The notes under the pieces are model-generated. The model had not been told where the DNA came from. It ran no database searches and saw nothing but the letters and a program-made list of their open reading frames with translations. A stretch of DNA of 64,000 nt. Origin: Acanthaster planci (Eukaryota > Echinodermata > Asteroidea > Valvatida > Acanthasteridae). Below are positions 34,825-46,749 of this stretch, one piece after another; position 1 is the first letter of the stretch; each line of letters opens with the position of its first letter. The position numbers were made by a program, and so were the translations under genes. The stretch covers positions 335,640 through 399,639 of the forward strand of contig NW_019091492.1 of assembly GCF_001949145.1 (NCBI RefSeq), read 5' to 3'.

Positions 34825-35148
34825 GCTGTAGAGCTATTACCATATCAGCGACGTACACACTATTCCCGTTGACACGACTGAGCGGTGAAGTTCAAAAGAA
34901 CCAAGAGCTTTTTTACGTGACACTGGTGACAAGGTTGGTAGTTACTGCAGAATGTATGAATTAATCATATCCTTTGACCAATCGCTTTCTCTGTTAAAGA
35001 GAAGCTATCCCAATCGTTTATTCCAATGTCTCTGATTGGGTGATGCAGGATATGTTTGTAATTTTTGCATAAATGTATAAATTTTTCTTTGACTCCGCCC
35101 ACCTGTTGAAATACTTTATTTCTATTGGTCAATCTATCTACACTTCTA
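34825..35148. promoter_or_regulatory. Probable bidirectional promoter with five CCAAT boxes
   Basis: It lies between SoxB2 (minus) and the candidate plus-strand first exon at 35149. It holds CCAAT at 34978, 35010 and 35023, and the reverse ATTGG at 35035 and 35124. Other elements are a TATA-like TATAAATT (35076-35083) and a GC box CCGCCC (35095-35100). Five NF-Y-type motifs in about 150 bp in both orientations is typical of divergent promoters. CCTTTGACC at 34971-34979 resembles a TCF/LEF site. The transcription starts are not known. Confidence 0.5.
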
Positions 35149-35190
35149 ATGATGGCGGAGGAGCGGGTCGCAAGCGGCGCGGATGCCGAG
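35149..35190 (+). CDS. Candidate first coding exon of a divergent gene
   Basis: ATG-ATG-GCG-GAG-GAG opens a 14-codon frame, MMAEERVASGADAE, in a locally CpG-rich patch directly after the CCAAT/TATA/GC-box region. At 35190 the frame meets GAG|GCAAGT, which matches the strict AG|GCAAGT consensus of GC-AG introns. Without splicing the frame would stop five codons later at TGA. The ATGGCGG context resembles a YY1 site overlapping a start codon, common just after transcription starts. Downstream sequence has the composition of transcribed intron DNA. No second exon was recognised, so the gene product is unknown. A 5' UTR or chance ORF remains possible. Confidence 0.4.
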
Positions 35191-35385
35191 GCAAGTCGTA
35201 GTTGACTCCACTTTTCAAAATTATTTCCGAAAGGTTAGCTATCTGTTGTTAATAGAAGTGTCATTAGAGTTTTTACATGGCATATTGTCCATTTATATCT
35301 CCGATGTTCACTGCGGTAAAATAGGAACCTGACTTTTTTGGTCTTAAATTATGTTTTCATGTTCACATCGATGACAGACATGTAG

Positions 35386-35476
35386 GCCTACATGTACAGT
35401 ATACACTGTACATGTACATGTACAGTGTATGTACATGTACATGTATGTACATGTACATGTACTGTACGTGTACAGT
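35386..35476. repeat. TACATGTA palindromic simple repeat
   Basis: ACATGT/GTACATG units with small variations, some fused into longer self-complementary runs. Its position ~200 bp into the proposed intron marks the start of the TACATGTA-rich domain. Confidence 0.85.
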
Positions 35477-35962
35477 GATGCCTATTCGAGTTTTGCCTTG
35501 ACCAGTTGCGGTATAGCCCCAACTTGTCCGTTTGCTTGTTTAACAGTTGAAAGAGTGATTTTGTACAATAGTATATCAATAAAAACAGTCAAATTTCCCA
35601 TGTGTGTCTGTGTACTGGGGGAAATCAAGTTGAAAGAATTTTTGACTGTTCTTGACGGGCACAGCAAAAGGAGGGTTAAGGCATCGATTCGATTAAGGCT
35701 ATTAAATAGGGCCTACCTAGCCTAGGCCTGTGTTTTTTTTTACCCCAGAATCAACTCCATTGTCATGATAATGTTAGGGTGGGAAACATGGAGAACTATG
35801 GTCATGATAGTTGGGAATAGGACCTTGAGCATTCTGTGTATGTCCCGATGGGGAGGATATTTAGGCCTAGTATACTGTGTTACATGTTAGTAATCAACTT
35901 ACAAGTTACAAGGGCCTAGTGCTGGCGTGACTTCGTCCTGTTGAAAACATTGCATCCTGAGG

Positions 35963-36090
35963 CTACCCCCCCCCCGAACCGTAGGGTCTGTCATCTGCCG
36001 CGCTCCTAGAAACAACGATGGACCCTACCCCCAGAACAGTTCTGCTGGGGGAGCAGAGCGCGTGTCGGACCCCACAGTTCTGGGGGTAAT
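35963..36090. repeat. GC-rich inverted repeat, possible MITE
   Basis: TACCCCCCC then GAACCGTAGGGTC at the left edge is partly complementary to the right edge (GACCCCACAGTTCTGGGGGTAA). An internal CCCCCAGAAC/GTTCTGCTGGGG pair gives a second hairpin. CpG content is higher than in its surroundings. Confidence 0.4.
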
Positions 36091-37420
36091 TTAATATTGA
36101 TGTGAGCTCAACATGGATACATATCACATGTTTAAACTGTGTGTTTTACAAGTATTTTTTAGTATTCCCTATAATGAATATTTTTTACCTTGTCAGGCCT
36201 CTTCAGGGTTGCCCCCTTTTTTCGTCTGAGTCCTAGGTCTCAACCTGCCTCTTCTTTTTTTTGTTCCTTTTCCCGTTGGTACAATATTTTTGTCATTTGC
36301 TTTGGAATTTGTCCATAGTCGATGTCTTTTGCTGTTTGCCTCTGCCTTTTAATTTTGATTGATGTCAATCTTTCCATCCATGTCTTATTGTGTCCCAGAT
36401 GTGAATTACAGCGTTTCAAACACTCCCTGTAATACATACAACCCCGCAGATGGGGGACTCTACTTAACTGGTAGAAATATGGAGCAAGAGAGGTTTATGT
36501 AAATATTGAGAAAAGAAATTAATCTAAGACTGAAAACATTTCCATGTTTTTTACTTTTTATGTGCTCAGGAGTCAGGACCAAGGGTGAGATTGATAGTGT
36601 GAAAGTTTACTGAGCATGGTTGAGTTTTCTGTGGGACGTGCATCAGAGGGTAGAGAAATTTGATGTCCAAGGAATTGCAACAATCCAGCTGTAAATACAT
36701 CATAAATAATACTGTACCAAATGTAAAAATCAAATAAAAACATCAGCTAGTTTACCTGAATTTTTATGACATGAAAATCCACACGAGGTTTTATTCCTTT
36801 TGTTTCTAATGTATTGGATAAGTAATACTAGAATACTTTCAGTGTGCATCAATAATTAACTACAAACGTCGCAGTACATGGAGTTACATGTACAGAAATG
36901 CAAGCACGGTGATATTATTTTTCTGGTGCCGGAAGTAGGAAATGCATGCTTGCGCTTCCACAGAAATGTATCTGTTTGACCAATGCAATCAGGCTTTGGC
37001 CTCCAGCTTTTTTAACTAGCCCGCCAGGTAAGTTAACCTGTTTGTTACTTTTCCACAGGAATGTTCACTAGCCCACTGGACGCTTTTAGCAAAGCTAATT
37101 TCAACTAGCTTTTTTCTTACATGTACTTCATTATTTCAATCATTACTGTGGAGTCTTGCTGTCAGTTTCAAAATGTAATGAAGTGGAGGATTAAAACATT
37201 TTACAATTACTAACACATGCAGTTACTGTAACTCTTTGTTTTACTCATCCTTACAATATGACAAATGACAGTTTCAGAGAGGTTTTTTTACTGGCCCACA
37301 GGGCAAGTTCAATGATCCATTTGACTAGCCTGTAGCAGTGTTTACTAAGGATGGGAATTTACATTTTATTTGAAAAGCATTTAGAATCTTTCTTTAACGC
37401 TTGGCTACATGTAAAGTCAC

Positions 37421-37626
37421 GTTCCCGTTGGACTTTTTTTGGTTAACTTACTGCGACTTTCCTGTAGAATTATAAAATTAAATCCAATGGGAACACACAG
37501 TAAACTACCATCCCTGTCAACCCTTACTACGATCGCGATGTAAAACTAATGGGTTGAAAAGGGTCGTGGAAGATTTCTGCACAGCCAGAGTAAGTTAGCA
37601 GGGGCTTAATGAAGTCCAATGGGAAC
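37421..37626. repeat. Inverted-repeat element, possible MITE
   Basis: GTTCCCGTTGGACTT at 37421-37435, then GTTAACTTACTG, is matched in inverted orientation at 37589-37626 (CAGTAAGTTAGC... and AAGTCCAATGGGAAC-type sequence). A third copy, AATCCAATGGGAAC, lies inside at 37481-37494, so a shorter hairpin is possible too. Confidence 0.5.
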
Positions 37627-40470
37627 TGTTCCCATACAATATAGATTGACCTCGACCACGTTAAACCTATGAACCAGACAGACTACTGCCTACACAGAGA
37701 TCGATAGTGGGCATGTGGTTGTGTGGTTCCCAGTCTCCAGTTCCATGCGTACAGTACAGCAGCATGCAGTGCTCACACAGTGAAGCGTGCCTGGATAAAG
37801 CTATACACACATTATGTATGGAGCTTTTCTGTACAAGTTAATCTTATTTGTGGCAGATTTAGCCGAATTCGTCTGATTTTGTCATTTATTTGGTAAGATT
37901 TTACTGATTTCGTCATGGTTTGTACAGCGCATGCAGTGTAATCAGCTGGTCTTATTAGGCCAAACACAGCAAATAAATATTCCATTACGGTTAAAAAAAG
38001 TCCACCTGGGAATGCGTGGCAGGTTGACACGAAGGAACATCATGGTAAGTTTCTGTGTGCCTATGGAAAAAAAAGGCTGCCGCCGTCTACCTTAGTGCAT
38101 AATTACATATACATGTAGTTCAACAATGCACATGGTCCAACCGGTGTAAAAATGTAGATTGATGTTTGGGCATTTAAAACAAGCAACAACACAATGTAAA
38201 TAGACACATTTCTAGTGATGAATTCATGGTATACCTCTGATGTGACCAAGCAGTGAAGTGTTCCAAAAATCAGGTTTCATGTACGTTTTACAGACATCGT
38301 TTACAATAAAAATGAATGTCAAATTGCGTCAATCAAAATCCAAACCTCTAAAAGGGGTGCTTCTGTTTAAACGTTTGGGAAAATCTGTTAATGGATTTGG
38401 TACTTTTTCGTTTAAATGTGTAAACGTCCCACCCTTAGTGCTTACTAAAATTTGTATGTCAGTCTGTTGCTGAGGTCAAGACCTGTGCAATGTAACAAAA
38501 CATATTTTAACAGTGGAACCTGTGAATTTAAATCACTAAAATAATATACAGATGCTTTACACATGCTCAGCCTCTGTGCTCATTCAGAATATTGTCAGTT
38601 TTATGATATTGTGTTAATTGGCCTGTAGCATGCATGATGATCAAAGCATGTGATGAAAAATTAGGCCGGAAATCAACGTGCATGTACTGTACATTCAAGG
38701 ATTTATTGAGGCAAGTTATTTAGCATTTTGTTTTTTTATTGCTTCTAGTAATAATAGGAATGTTGCAATGAAGAGCTCGGTATTTGTTCAGCATGCTACA
38801 GCCTCTTGGAGAAAGGTGGTTTGAACTGGTCTAAAAGTTGTCTGCTAATCAGCTTGATGAGGCCACTCTGACTTTGAAAACTGAGATGAGAAAGTGGGTG
38901 CAAATCCCTAGGATGAACTTGCTGTTAAAAGTGAGATACATTGTACATTCAAACAAGCTGTGCACAGAACAAGTTGGGAAAACATTTGGTTACACTTGGG
39001 AATGAATAACAAATCAAAAGTCCCTTGGGGGCCAGACAACCCGGGTGAGTTCACCCTGGGAATGGATGCTCTTGTGTGAAAATGCCTTATGAGAAATGAG
39101 CTTAAAGAAAAGACAGAAAATGTTCAGGTTGGGATGGGTATTGCGCTGGGAGATTGGATGGGGAATTTGAGCAAGCTGGTAGGGAGTGGTGTTCTATTTA
39201 TTGAATGTTAAAATTGTATTCTAAGACTACTTTGCAATAACCTTGGAAAACCTCGGTTTCAGTAAATGAAAAAAAAACCTTGGGCATGGGACAAATCTTG
39301 TTATAAATACATATCTTGTTCTGGGGTGTGTCTTCATTTAGTCCATTTGATCTGCGCATAAATTAGAACATACTTCCCGTAAAATAAATCTCCCCTCACG
39401 TTATAGTTAGCTACTTAAGTGTAACTTGTACTTGTAGTAGTTATTTTTAATGTAGGGATTAACAGTGGCAGAGTTACCCAGTAGAGGAGCTTTTGGAGCA
39501 AACTACATGTATGCCACCTCTTGCCCTTTTGTCCATCCACCATATCCCACCATAAAACCCATGCTGAGCATGACGGTCACTTTGATCACAGTGCATCACT
39601 GTCAAGTTTGCGGCAAAACCTGTTGTACATGTAGCTGGATTTTGAAAGTCTGTACACTGTAACTTAAGTTTCATTATTGAATCTCAAGATTTGGTTGTAA
39701 CAACCTGTGCCGCGTTGTGCCACCAAGACATTTAGGGACGGGAAAACTACACAGAATTGCACTTTGAGCAGTAGGCCAGCAGGTATAAGTTTGAATGGAG
39801 GTGGTTAGGACTATTGGGGTTGTGTTTTGTTTTTGGGGTTGTGTTTTCTTAAGCCTGTTTTGATCATGTAAGCTTTTCTTTTTCGTATTTGTCGGATTGT
39901 AGTCACTACCTTTTGTAAATTCCATTCACATATCGGTACACGAAGGGCAGCCCATTTCTAGTGCTGCAAGTAGTTGCCAAGGTTCAGTTTGGGTTCGGTT
40001 CGAATACGGTTCAGAAATTTTTTGCCGAACTGCAGTTCGTTTCGGGTTCGGATACGTACACACATGTACATATATGTACAATGCACATTGAGACATTGAA
40101 GAGCATGCCAAGAAGATCTTGGCCCAAGATCGTGCCTTATAGTACTTCTCTGTGTAAAATACATGTACGTTAATATAAGCAATGAATCTTTTCTTTATCC
40201 CCATCCACGAGCAACTTTGATGTGAACATAATTTTTTTCTAAACTACTTCCCCAAAGTTTGTTTAGGAGTTAAAATTCCATAGAAAGTTACCATTGGAGG
40301 TGTGACAGTTCCAACCATGTTTTATTGACCAAAAGTGCCTTGTGTTTGAACCATGCTTGACTTAACAAAATGATCGGAGGATATGCGATAATAGAAAAAC
40401 AGCATGCTCAAATCTGACCTTCCTCCTTTACAGGATACAAGACCAATTTAGATTTCAAGCGATTTGTGTT

Positions 40471-40830
40471 TTGGTTATTTTTCACGAAACAGATTTAACT
40501 GCCAAACCATGGCTTTCAATGTATTTGAAGAAGAACCTTGGTATCACGTCAGCATTCTTTCCCAGGATGGCGCCCACATGGCCCATGGGGCAATTTTCCA
40601 TCAGTATTTTTCGAACGGATAACGACATTTTGTTATTCGAGATTTGCGAACAACTTAGAGATCCGGCAAAGTTCCATTACAAGGCATTCACACTACGACT
40701 TCGATCAAACATGATCAACGAAAGGCAATTTGGGCCACCATGCGAACCACATCTTGTCACGCACTAGAGCGCTGCCCCGGCCTGGCAAAATCCTTCCGGA
40801 GTTGCGTTTGATCGAGCACAAGTCTGACTG
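40471..40830. other. Balanced-composition island, function unknown
   Basis: This block keeps CpG and lacks the plus-strand T bias of its surroundings. It carries a 98-codon open plus frame (40471-40767) with no recognised family. A degraded exon, a regulatory element or an old transposon fragment are all possible. Confidence 0.3.
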
Positions 40831-41830
40831 TGATCAGCATCCAATCAAAATTCATTTTGCCTGGCCATAAATGACATCATTGGTCTTATATGGAACGTGA
40901 GGGTGTGGCTATTGGAGATTGGCAAACATATTGCTAAATCTGATACATAAGCACAATTGGATGTAGTGAAAATTTAGAATTGTTGTACAGCAGAAATGCC
41001 GTATGTTGTATGTTCTCAGTTGATTATTAGTGAATTCTCACCACATACTTTTTACGTCCATCGTGTGATGCGGGGGCTATTGTAAGTTTGCTGTACATAC
41101 ACATGTACATGTGCAGTACCTTTATGGTACGTGTGTACACGCACATGCATGTCCTGAGTGAGTGCCGGTACAGCACAACTCGTTATCCATTATTTGTTGT
41201 GTTTGCTTTTTTATCACGTTTTCTTACGTGTGTTCTGTGCCCCATCAATGCAGTTCGGTTCGAAAGTACCATGTTCAACAATTTTTGGTGAGGTTCCACT
41301 GTAGCACTCCCCATTTCAAATAATGATGCAAAAAGGAGATTCTATTGTTTTTTCTTGAAGGTGGATGTTTAGAACTTCAACACCCAAAAAGGCTGTATTG
41401 ATTTTTTTGAAAGTTTCATTCATGCTTTCTTGTTGTTTCGCACACTTTCCAATTTTATGTATGTTTGTTTGATTAAATTATTTAATCTTTTCCTGTATTC
41501 TTGAAATCCAAGGGTGGAATATTGTGAGTGGATGTAGCACTATGTGAACACAGTGCTTTGATCATGCCTGCATTAAATGTATCTTAAGATCTAGTTTAAT
41601 AAACCTTAGTAGCCCTGCAACTTCCCCTACAGTGTAGTTTTGGCTTTCCATTGCAACATCAATGCCATGCCAGATGGCACATTCTAAAGCCTAATTTATG
41701 AAATGTTGGGGCTCTCCAGGATCTGCCACTGGACATGTCCTACAGGTACATGTACCTCCACATTAATTTCAAACTTGTATTTTATTACCAAGTTGCATTC
41801 CTATCTAACAAAAAGTCTTTTTTACAAGTT

Positions 41831-42110
41831 AGTCAACTCTTGAATTTTTGATTTTTTCCCCTGCCTGACATGTATTATAACACTGTATATTCAGTGTTTG
41901 CCCCTGAAGGCTTGTTATAAAATCCACAAGCATACTTGGGTGGGACTCGAATGCACAACCTCCTGCTTACCAGTGCAGACATCTCAACCATTCGACCACC
42001 GAGTACGCTAGTGGCTTTTTTCACAAGCCTTGGGGGCAAACACTGAATATACAGTGTTATAATACAGTCGGGCAGGGCAAAAAAAAAATAAAAAATTAAA
42101 ATTCATTAAC
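41831..42110. mobile_element. TIR element with a tRNA-like core
   Basis: Inverted arms of at least 60 bp (41852-41914 and 42023-42088), with fainter similarity out to 41831 and 42110, share ATTATAACACTGTATATTCA and GTGTTTGCCCC. Between the arms lies almost nothing but a 79-nt tRNA-like sequence (41930-42008, minus strand). The arms carry only a few mismatches. No transposase frame and no target-site duplication were found. Confidence 0.72.
41930..42008 (-). other. tRNA-like sequence inside a TIR element
   Basis: The minus strand has a perfect A box (TGGTCGAATGG, 41988-41998) and a B-box-like CATTCGAGTCC (41943-41953, two mismatches from consensus). A 10-bp acceptor-like stem forms between GCGTACTCGG and CCAAGTATGC, allowing G-U pairs. 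The anticodon-arm-like part is CTGC-ACTGGTAA-GCAG, with GGT where a Thr tRNA would have its anticodon, but the loop has 8 nt. The long acceptor, odd loop and embedding argue for a tRNA-derived SINE-like core and not a working tRNA gene. Confidence 0.55.
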
Positions 42111-45100
42111 ATCTCCCCAGTGCAAATCCATCCTTGCAATACTCTTGTTATAATAAAGTTACAGGGACCAGACAAGTTACTTTGTTAGATAAACCAAGAC
42201 TTTGTTGTAGATTTGTAAATTGAGTGAACAAACAAAGAAAACACATGAATTCATGAAATTGGAATACCAAAATAAGCCCTTTATATCAGCATTTTTATAA
42301 TGAGAGTCAACTGTACTGGTACACGCAGTAGCATACTGTACAGAACAGTAGGCTGGCAGGCTTATGCTTAGCTCATAATGGGATGACAGTCGGAATGACA
42401 CTGCTTTATGGATGGAGTCCTGGATGAAATCTCTCACTTTCTGCCCCTTTTAAAGACAGTCTTCCTTTTGCATGAATTGGAAAGAAAAGGGGATCCTTTT
42501 GCCTGTGGCAGGATTAAAAGATTTTATCCACTGTTGACTGTTAACTTAAAGCATACAGGTAGTGCAATTGAGCAATTGCTCAGATCCCTCTAGTGCATAG
42601 TATCTCTGTAAATATCAACAGATTTGGTGCAAAAAATGTTGGGATTTGAATTGATAAGGGAAGTGATTGAGTATTAAATTGTGCTTTTGAGCATCTCCAA
42701 AGTTCAACTGGTATAGAGAACCCAAGTGCATATGTCGTACACACAGTTATGTGTGTAAAAGGCATTAGTGCAAGAACCAGTGTGTGAACAGTGCACATGT
42801 GTACTTCGTTTACACAACACTTTCTGGTTCATATGATGTCATGCTTCGGCACTGTAAACTGGCAGAACTTCAAGAACGTCACATCTTCAAGTGTAAATAA
42901 AAAGAGAAGACTACTCAGATTGCAAAGGTGATATCTGAATAATGAGAGATTTTGCCAAAAAATTCTGAGCAAATGGATCAGTCCTGAATGTTACCACTAC
43001 CTACCTTAAAATTACTGGGCGGGGTAGGGTGGGGCTAGGAAAAAAGACTGGGCCTGTAGTGCAAAACTGTACTCACTCAACAGTTGGCAAGGTCTCAAAA
43101 ATTTTAATGATGCAAAGACAAGGTCCTTACTGTTTCACCTGCCAAAGTTGAGGTCTTAAACTTGAAAACAGCGTACCAGATATTTCTGTTGACACCATCA
43201 GTTGGTGTAATACTAAATGGTTTTGAACATTTTTTTCATACACTTGACTACATGTATTTCTGGGATTACATTTGTCTCTGTAGATCTTATTTGTATTTAC
43301 ATTGTATTTTGAGAGCCTCTCATATCCTACAGTGTTGCAGGTCCAAATTTGTGAACTTGTCGGAGATAAGTCCTGTGAACATTAAGGCCAAGTTTTGTAA
43401 AAGGTCTCATCAGTGACTAATGCTAAATTAAAATAGGCCCAGTGAAAAGGGGAATTATTTGGAAAAACTGTAAGAAAGCAGAAGACCAGACCATTAGATT
43501 TGTATACATGTACTGGTACTGGTAAGTAAAGCTCAAGATAAGTTTCTTAGTGCTTTTGTGTATAGCACTGCCAATGGACCTACCAGTGACAGTAGTGACA
43601 TCAAGTGGTGACAACATCAAGCATCTCCTTATCTATTCAGGCTTCATTTTGTGGAAATTTTGAGCAATTTTGATTGGGCGTTAAAAAATTAAATGTGTGG
43701 ATGTTTTAATAGAATCCTGTGTGGCATTCCCACCTACATGTAAATATGTTGATTTTGAAATAACATATTCACCAAAAAATGGTTAATACCGATGAAGCAG
43801 ATTATGTGAGCCTGTGTATGCGAGGAAATCAATCAGCTGCCTCTGTATGTGTAGATTGTGAGTACGTCAGTGCTTGACTTACATTTACAGTGTGTATTTG
43901 GGCCTTACTGATTGTTGCCAACATCTGCCCTTGTTGAACTTTTTCAATGTCATCCATTACCCTTGTTGAAAAGGTGTTCCAGTGTCACTATGAAAGAATG
44001 TGATAGATTACCAAGTTACTAATTAAGGCAATCAGTTGTTCTTGATAGATAAGAATTAATTTTCCCTAGTCACTGAATATTTGTTTTTAAGTTAATATTT
44101 CAGTTTGTGGAGATAGCGTCTTTTTTTCCATGTACTATTATTATATTTTTAAATTGTTTTATCTGGAATTTGAACATACTTGCTTTATTAAAAGACTGAT
44201 ATACATGTATGTAGTTATGGTGTTCATGGCAAATTAAAGTCTTTTGTATTTCAATTGGAAGACTACAACATTTTCATAATTTTGTATTAATCCTATGGTT
44301 TTGCAACTCTGGTTCTGCTTACTTATGATGACAACAGGGATCATCAGAAATTGAAAAATGATTCGTGGGAACACTGGGGTCTAGACAAACTACGAAATAC
44401 ATCGTGATCACTGTTTTTGTGTCAAATTGTTTCTTATATCAAATCAATAACAATTCTTACTATGTAGCTGTCCGACACAAACCAGTACCTCAGCCATGTG
44501 TTAATATTCCCAAAACTCCTACTCCACTTGCCTGTTGTAAATGAAGCCACTGTTAGCTGTCGTACATAATAACATTTACACGTATAAACTTGTTTTTATT
44601 AAGTAACCTGCCCATCCATATTAATTTGTCTTCACTTACTGATTCTTGAAGTTCCTTTGTAGAATTCATAGCAATGCATACTTTAGACAAAGTGTAAAAT
44701 CAATTGTGTGTGTATTAAAACTAGCACTTGGACATCAAGCATGCACCAAATAATGATATTTATATTCAGGGACATCAGTCGTCACAGAAAATCAATTTAA
44801 AACTGTTAATAGCGTGAAACGAACACTTAGAATCCACCGGAATAGTAGTTGAATATGTTTACGCACAGTGTAACAGCTACTGCAATAATGCATCTTCTGT
44901 TGTAATTGCTTTTATTTCATTAGTTAGGACAGTTTTTGTGTCTGGGACAAAAAGCATGTCTTTGGCACAATGGGACAAATTGAATAGACTTGTTCACCAG
45001 CAGCAGCTGGAGTCAGACAAACACTTGTTTTACATCTCCCCCAAATGCCCCATTTGTTCATTCAATTTCATTTTCTCAATCAGGCAACCATTTGCAAAGA

Positions 45101-46449
45101 GACATTCCTTTATTCATTTTATGAGGGGCATGAGAGACACAAGTGCTGAGTTTGGTTCACAAAAGAGCATCCAATTGATTCATGAATGTGTTTAATGGCT
45201 TCATTTTGAAACTGGGGCAGTTGCCCATCATTGACTTTGTCTTTCTGACCTTGTTTTTAATTTCAACCCTCTGGATTCGAACAATGTACCTGTGCAGATG
45301 TTGCGTCGTATGTCTGAGGATACTCACTGATTATTTCTGTCCTAAAACTGGTGCTTTATTTATTGTCTGGAAGTAAATTTCTTTTGAATTTTAATATGAA
45401 CTTGCTAGTGATTTGTTTTTGATTGTGTTAAAATTAATTGAGATTGCTGTGCACTAGAGTAAAGACTACTTGACCTTTGTCATGAAGGAAACATGATCAG
45501 TGCCTCACATGTGTGTGATGCTGCTATTTTTTCACCTGAATTATTTTCCACATTATTCCGATGATAAAAATTGGACAGAGAAGTAAAATGGTCTGTAGAA
45601 GTTGTTAGAATTATTAATTGCCAGTATCCACAGTGTAACTAAAATGTTTGTAAAAATGGAGGTTTCCATCTATATCAGATTATTGGGCCATCAACTCATT
45701 TCCTTTGATCAAAGGATTAATCCTGACCCTTGACCTTACCACTGACTGGAGGGCCATTGCCATTTTGGACACAGCAAGGAGCTAATGCACATACCAACCT
45801 TGTTTTTATGCAGAATTCTGGATTGGGTTCCAAGCCTGCATTGTGTGCCCCTGCTGGATGGCTACAAACTCAGCATGGTACCATACCATTTCCTGCTGGG
45901 TGGGAACTAAACCATCATTGGCCCACTGCATGTATGCAAAGGGTCTGCCCATAGCAATTTCAGTAAGGAAATGACCATTTTTTGAGAGGAACCGATTGGA
46001 AGTGCTGTACATGAATTAACATGTAATGGTGCTGCCGTGAATATTATATTTTGCATCCAAGAACAAAATCCTAATAAATGTACAAACCATTTGCGTATTT
46101 GTACACACAAGGATCTTTGAAACTTGTGAAATTATTTCATATTCCTACTTTGTAGGGTTTGCTCTCCACCCCAAGCCTTACCTTCTATCCCAGAAAAAAA
46201 TTGAAATTATTTAACCAAGTACATGTACCTGCACCTTCCAAGTTTGAATTGTACAGTGGCTTTACTGCTAATCATTTTGAAAAGTGTAATTGATTTTTGT
46301 AGTATTTGAAAGTGCAGTGTGTTACAGATTTTATTAAGATGTACAATTGATACTCTAATAAAAAAAGCCCAGGCAAGATAAGTTAAAGACATTTTCTATT
46401 GATTTTTATTCTGATCATTGATTTACATGTAGTAAACATACACGTATAC

Positions 46450-46590
46450 ATGTACTCTGAAATCAAGGTACTGTACATTTTAGATGTACTCTGAAATCAA
46501 GGTACATTTTAGATGTACTTTGAAATCAAGGTACATTTTAGATGTACTCTGAAATCAAGGTACATTTACTTTGACATCAAGGTACATTTG
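46450..46590. repeat. 29-bp tandem repeat, about 5 units
   Basis: Units begin at 46450, 46484, 46513, 46542 and (partial) 46569. The core is GTACTCTGAAATCAAGGTAC. The first unit has a 5-bp insertion and the last is shortened; the middle three are nearly identical, indicating recent spread or homogenisation. Confidence 0.92.
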
Positions 46591-46749
46591 TACGTATGAC
46601 TTAATAAGATGAGAGGTTTATTTTTCAAACTCTCTCTCTTTGCTGTAGTTATATGAACATTTTAGTTATTGTCCATAATTCTCATTTCTACATTGTGGAC
46701 TGGCTTTAAAATTCCCTGATACCCACAGTATAATAAATTTACCTTTAAA

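Noticed and set aside
39960-40060. Repeated GGTTCGG motifs as a possible transposon end
   Set aside because: No matching opposite end and no flanking duplication could be found.
41930-42008. Functional tRNA-Thr gene
   Set aside because: 8-nt anticodon loop, 10-bp acceptor-like stem and position between inverted repeats are not those of a normal tRNA.
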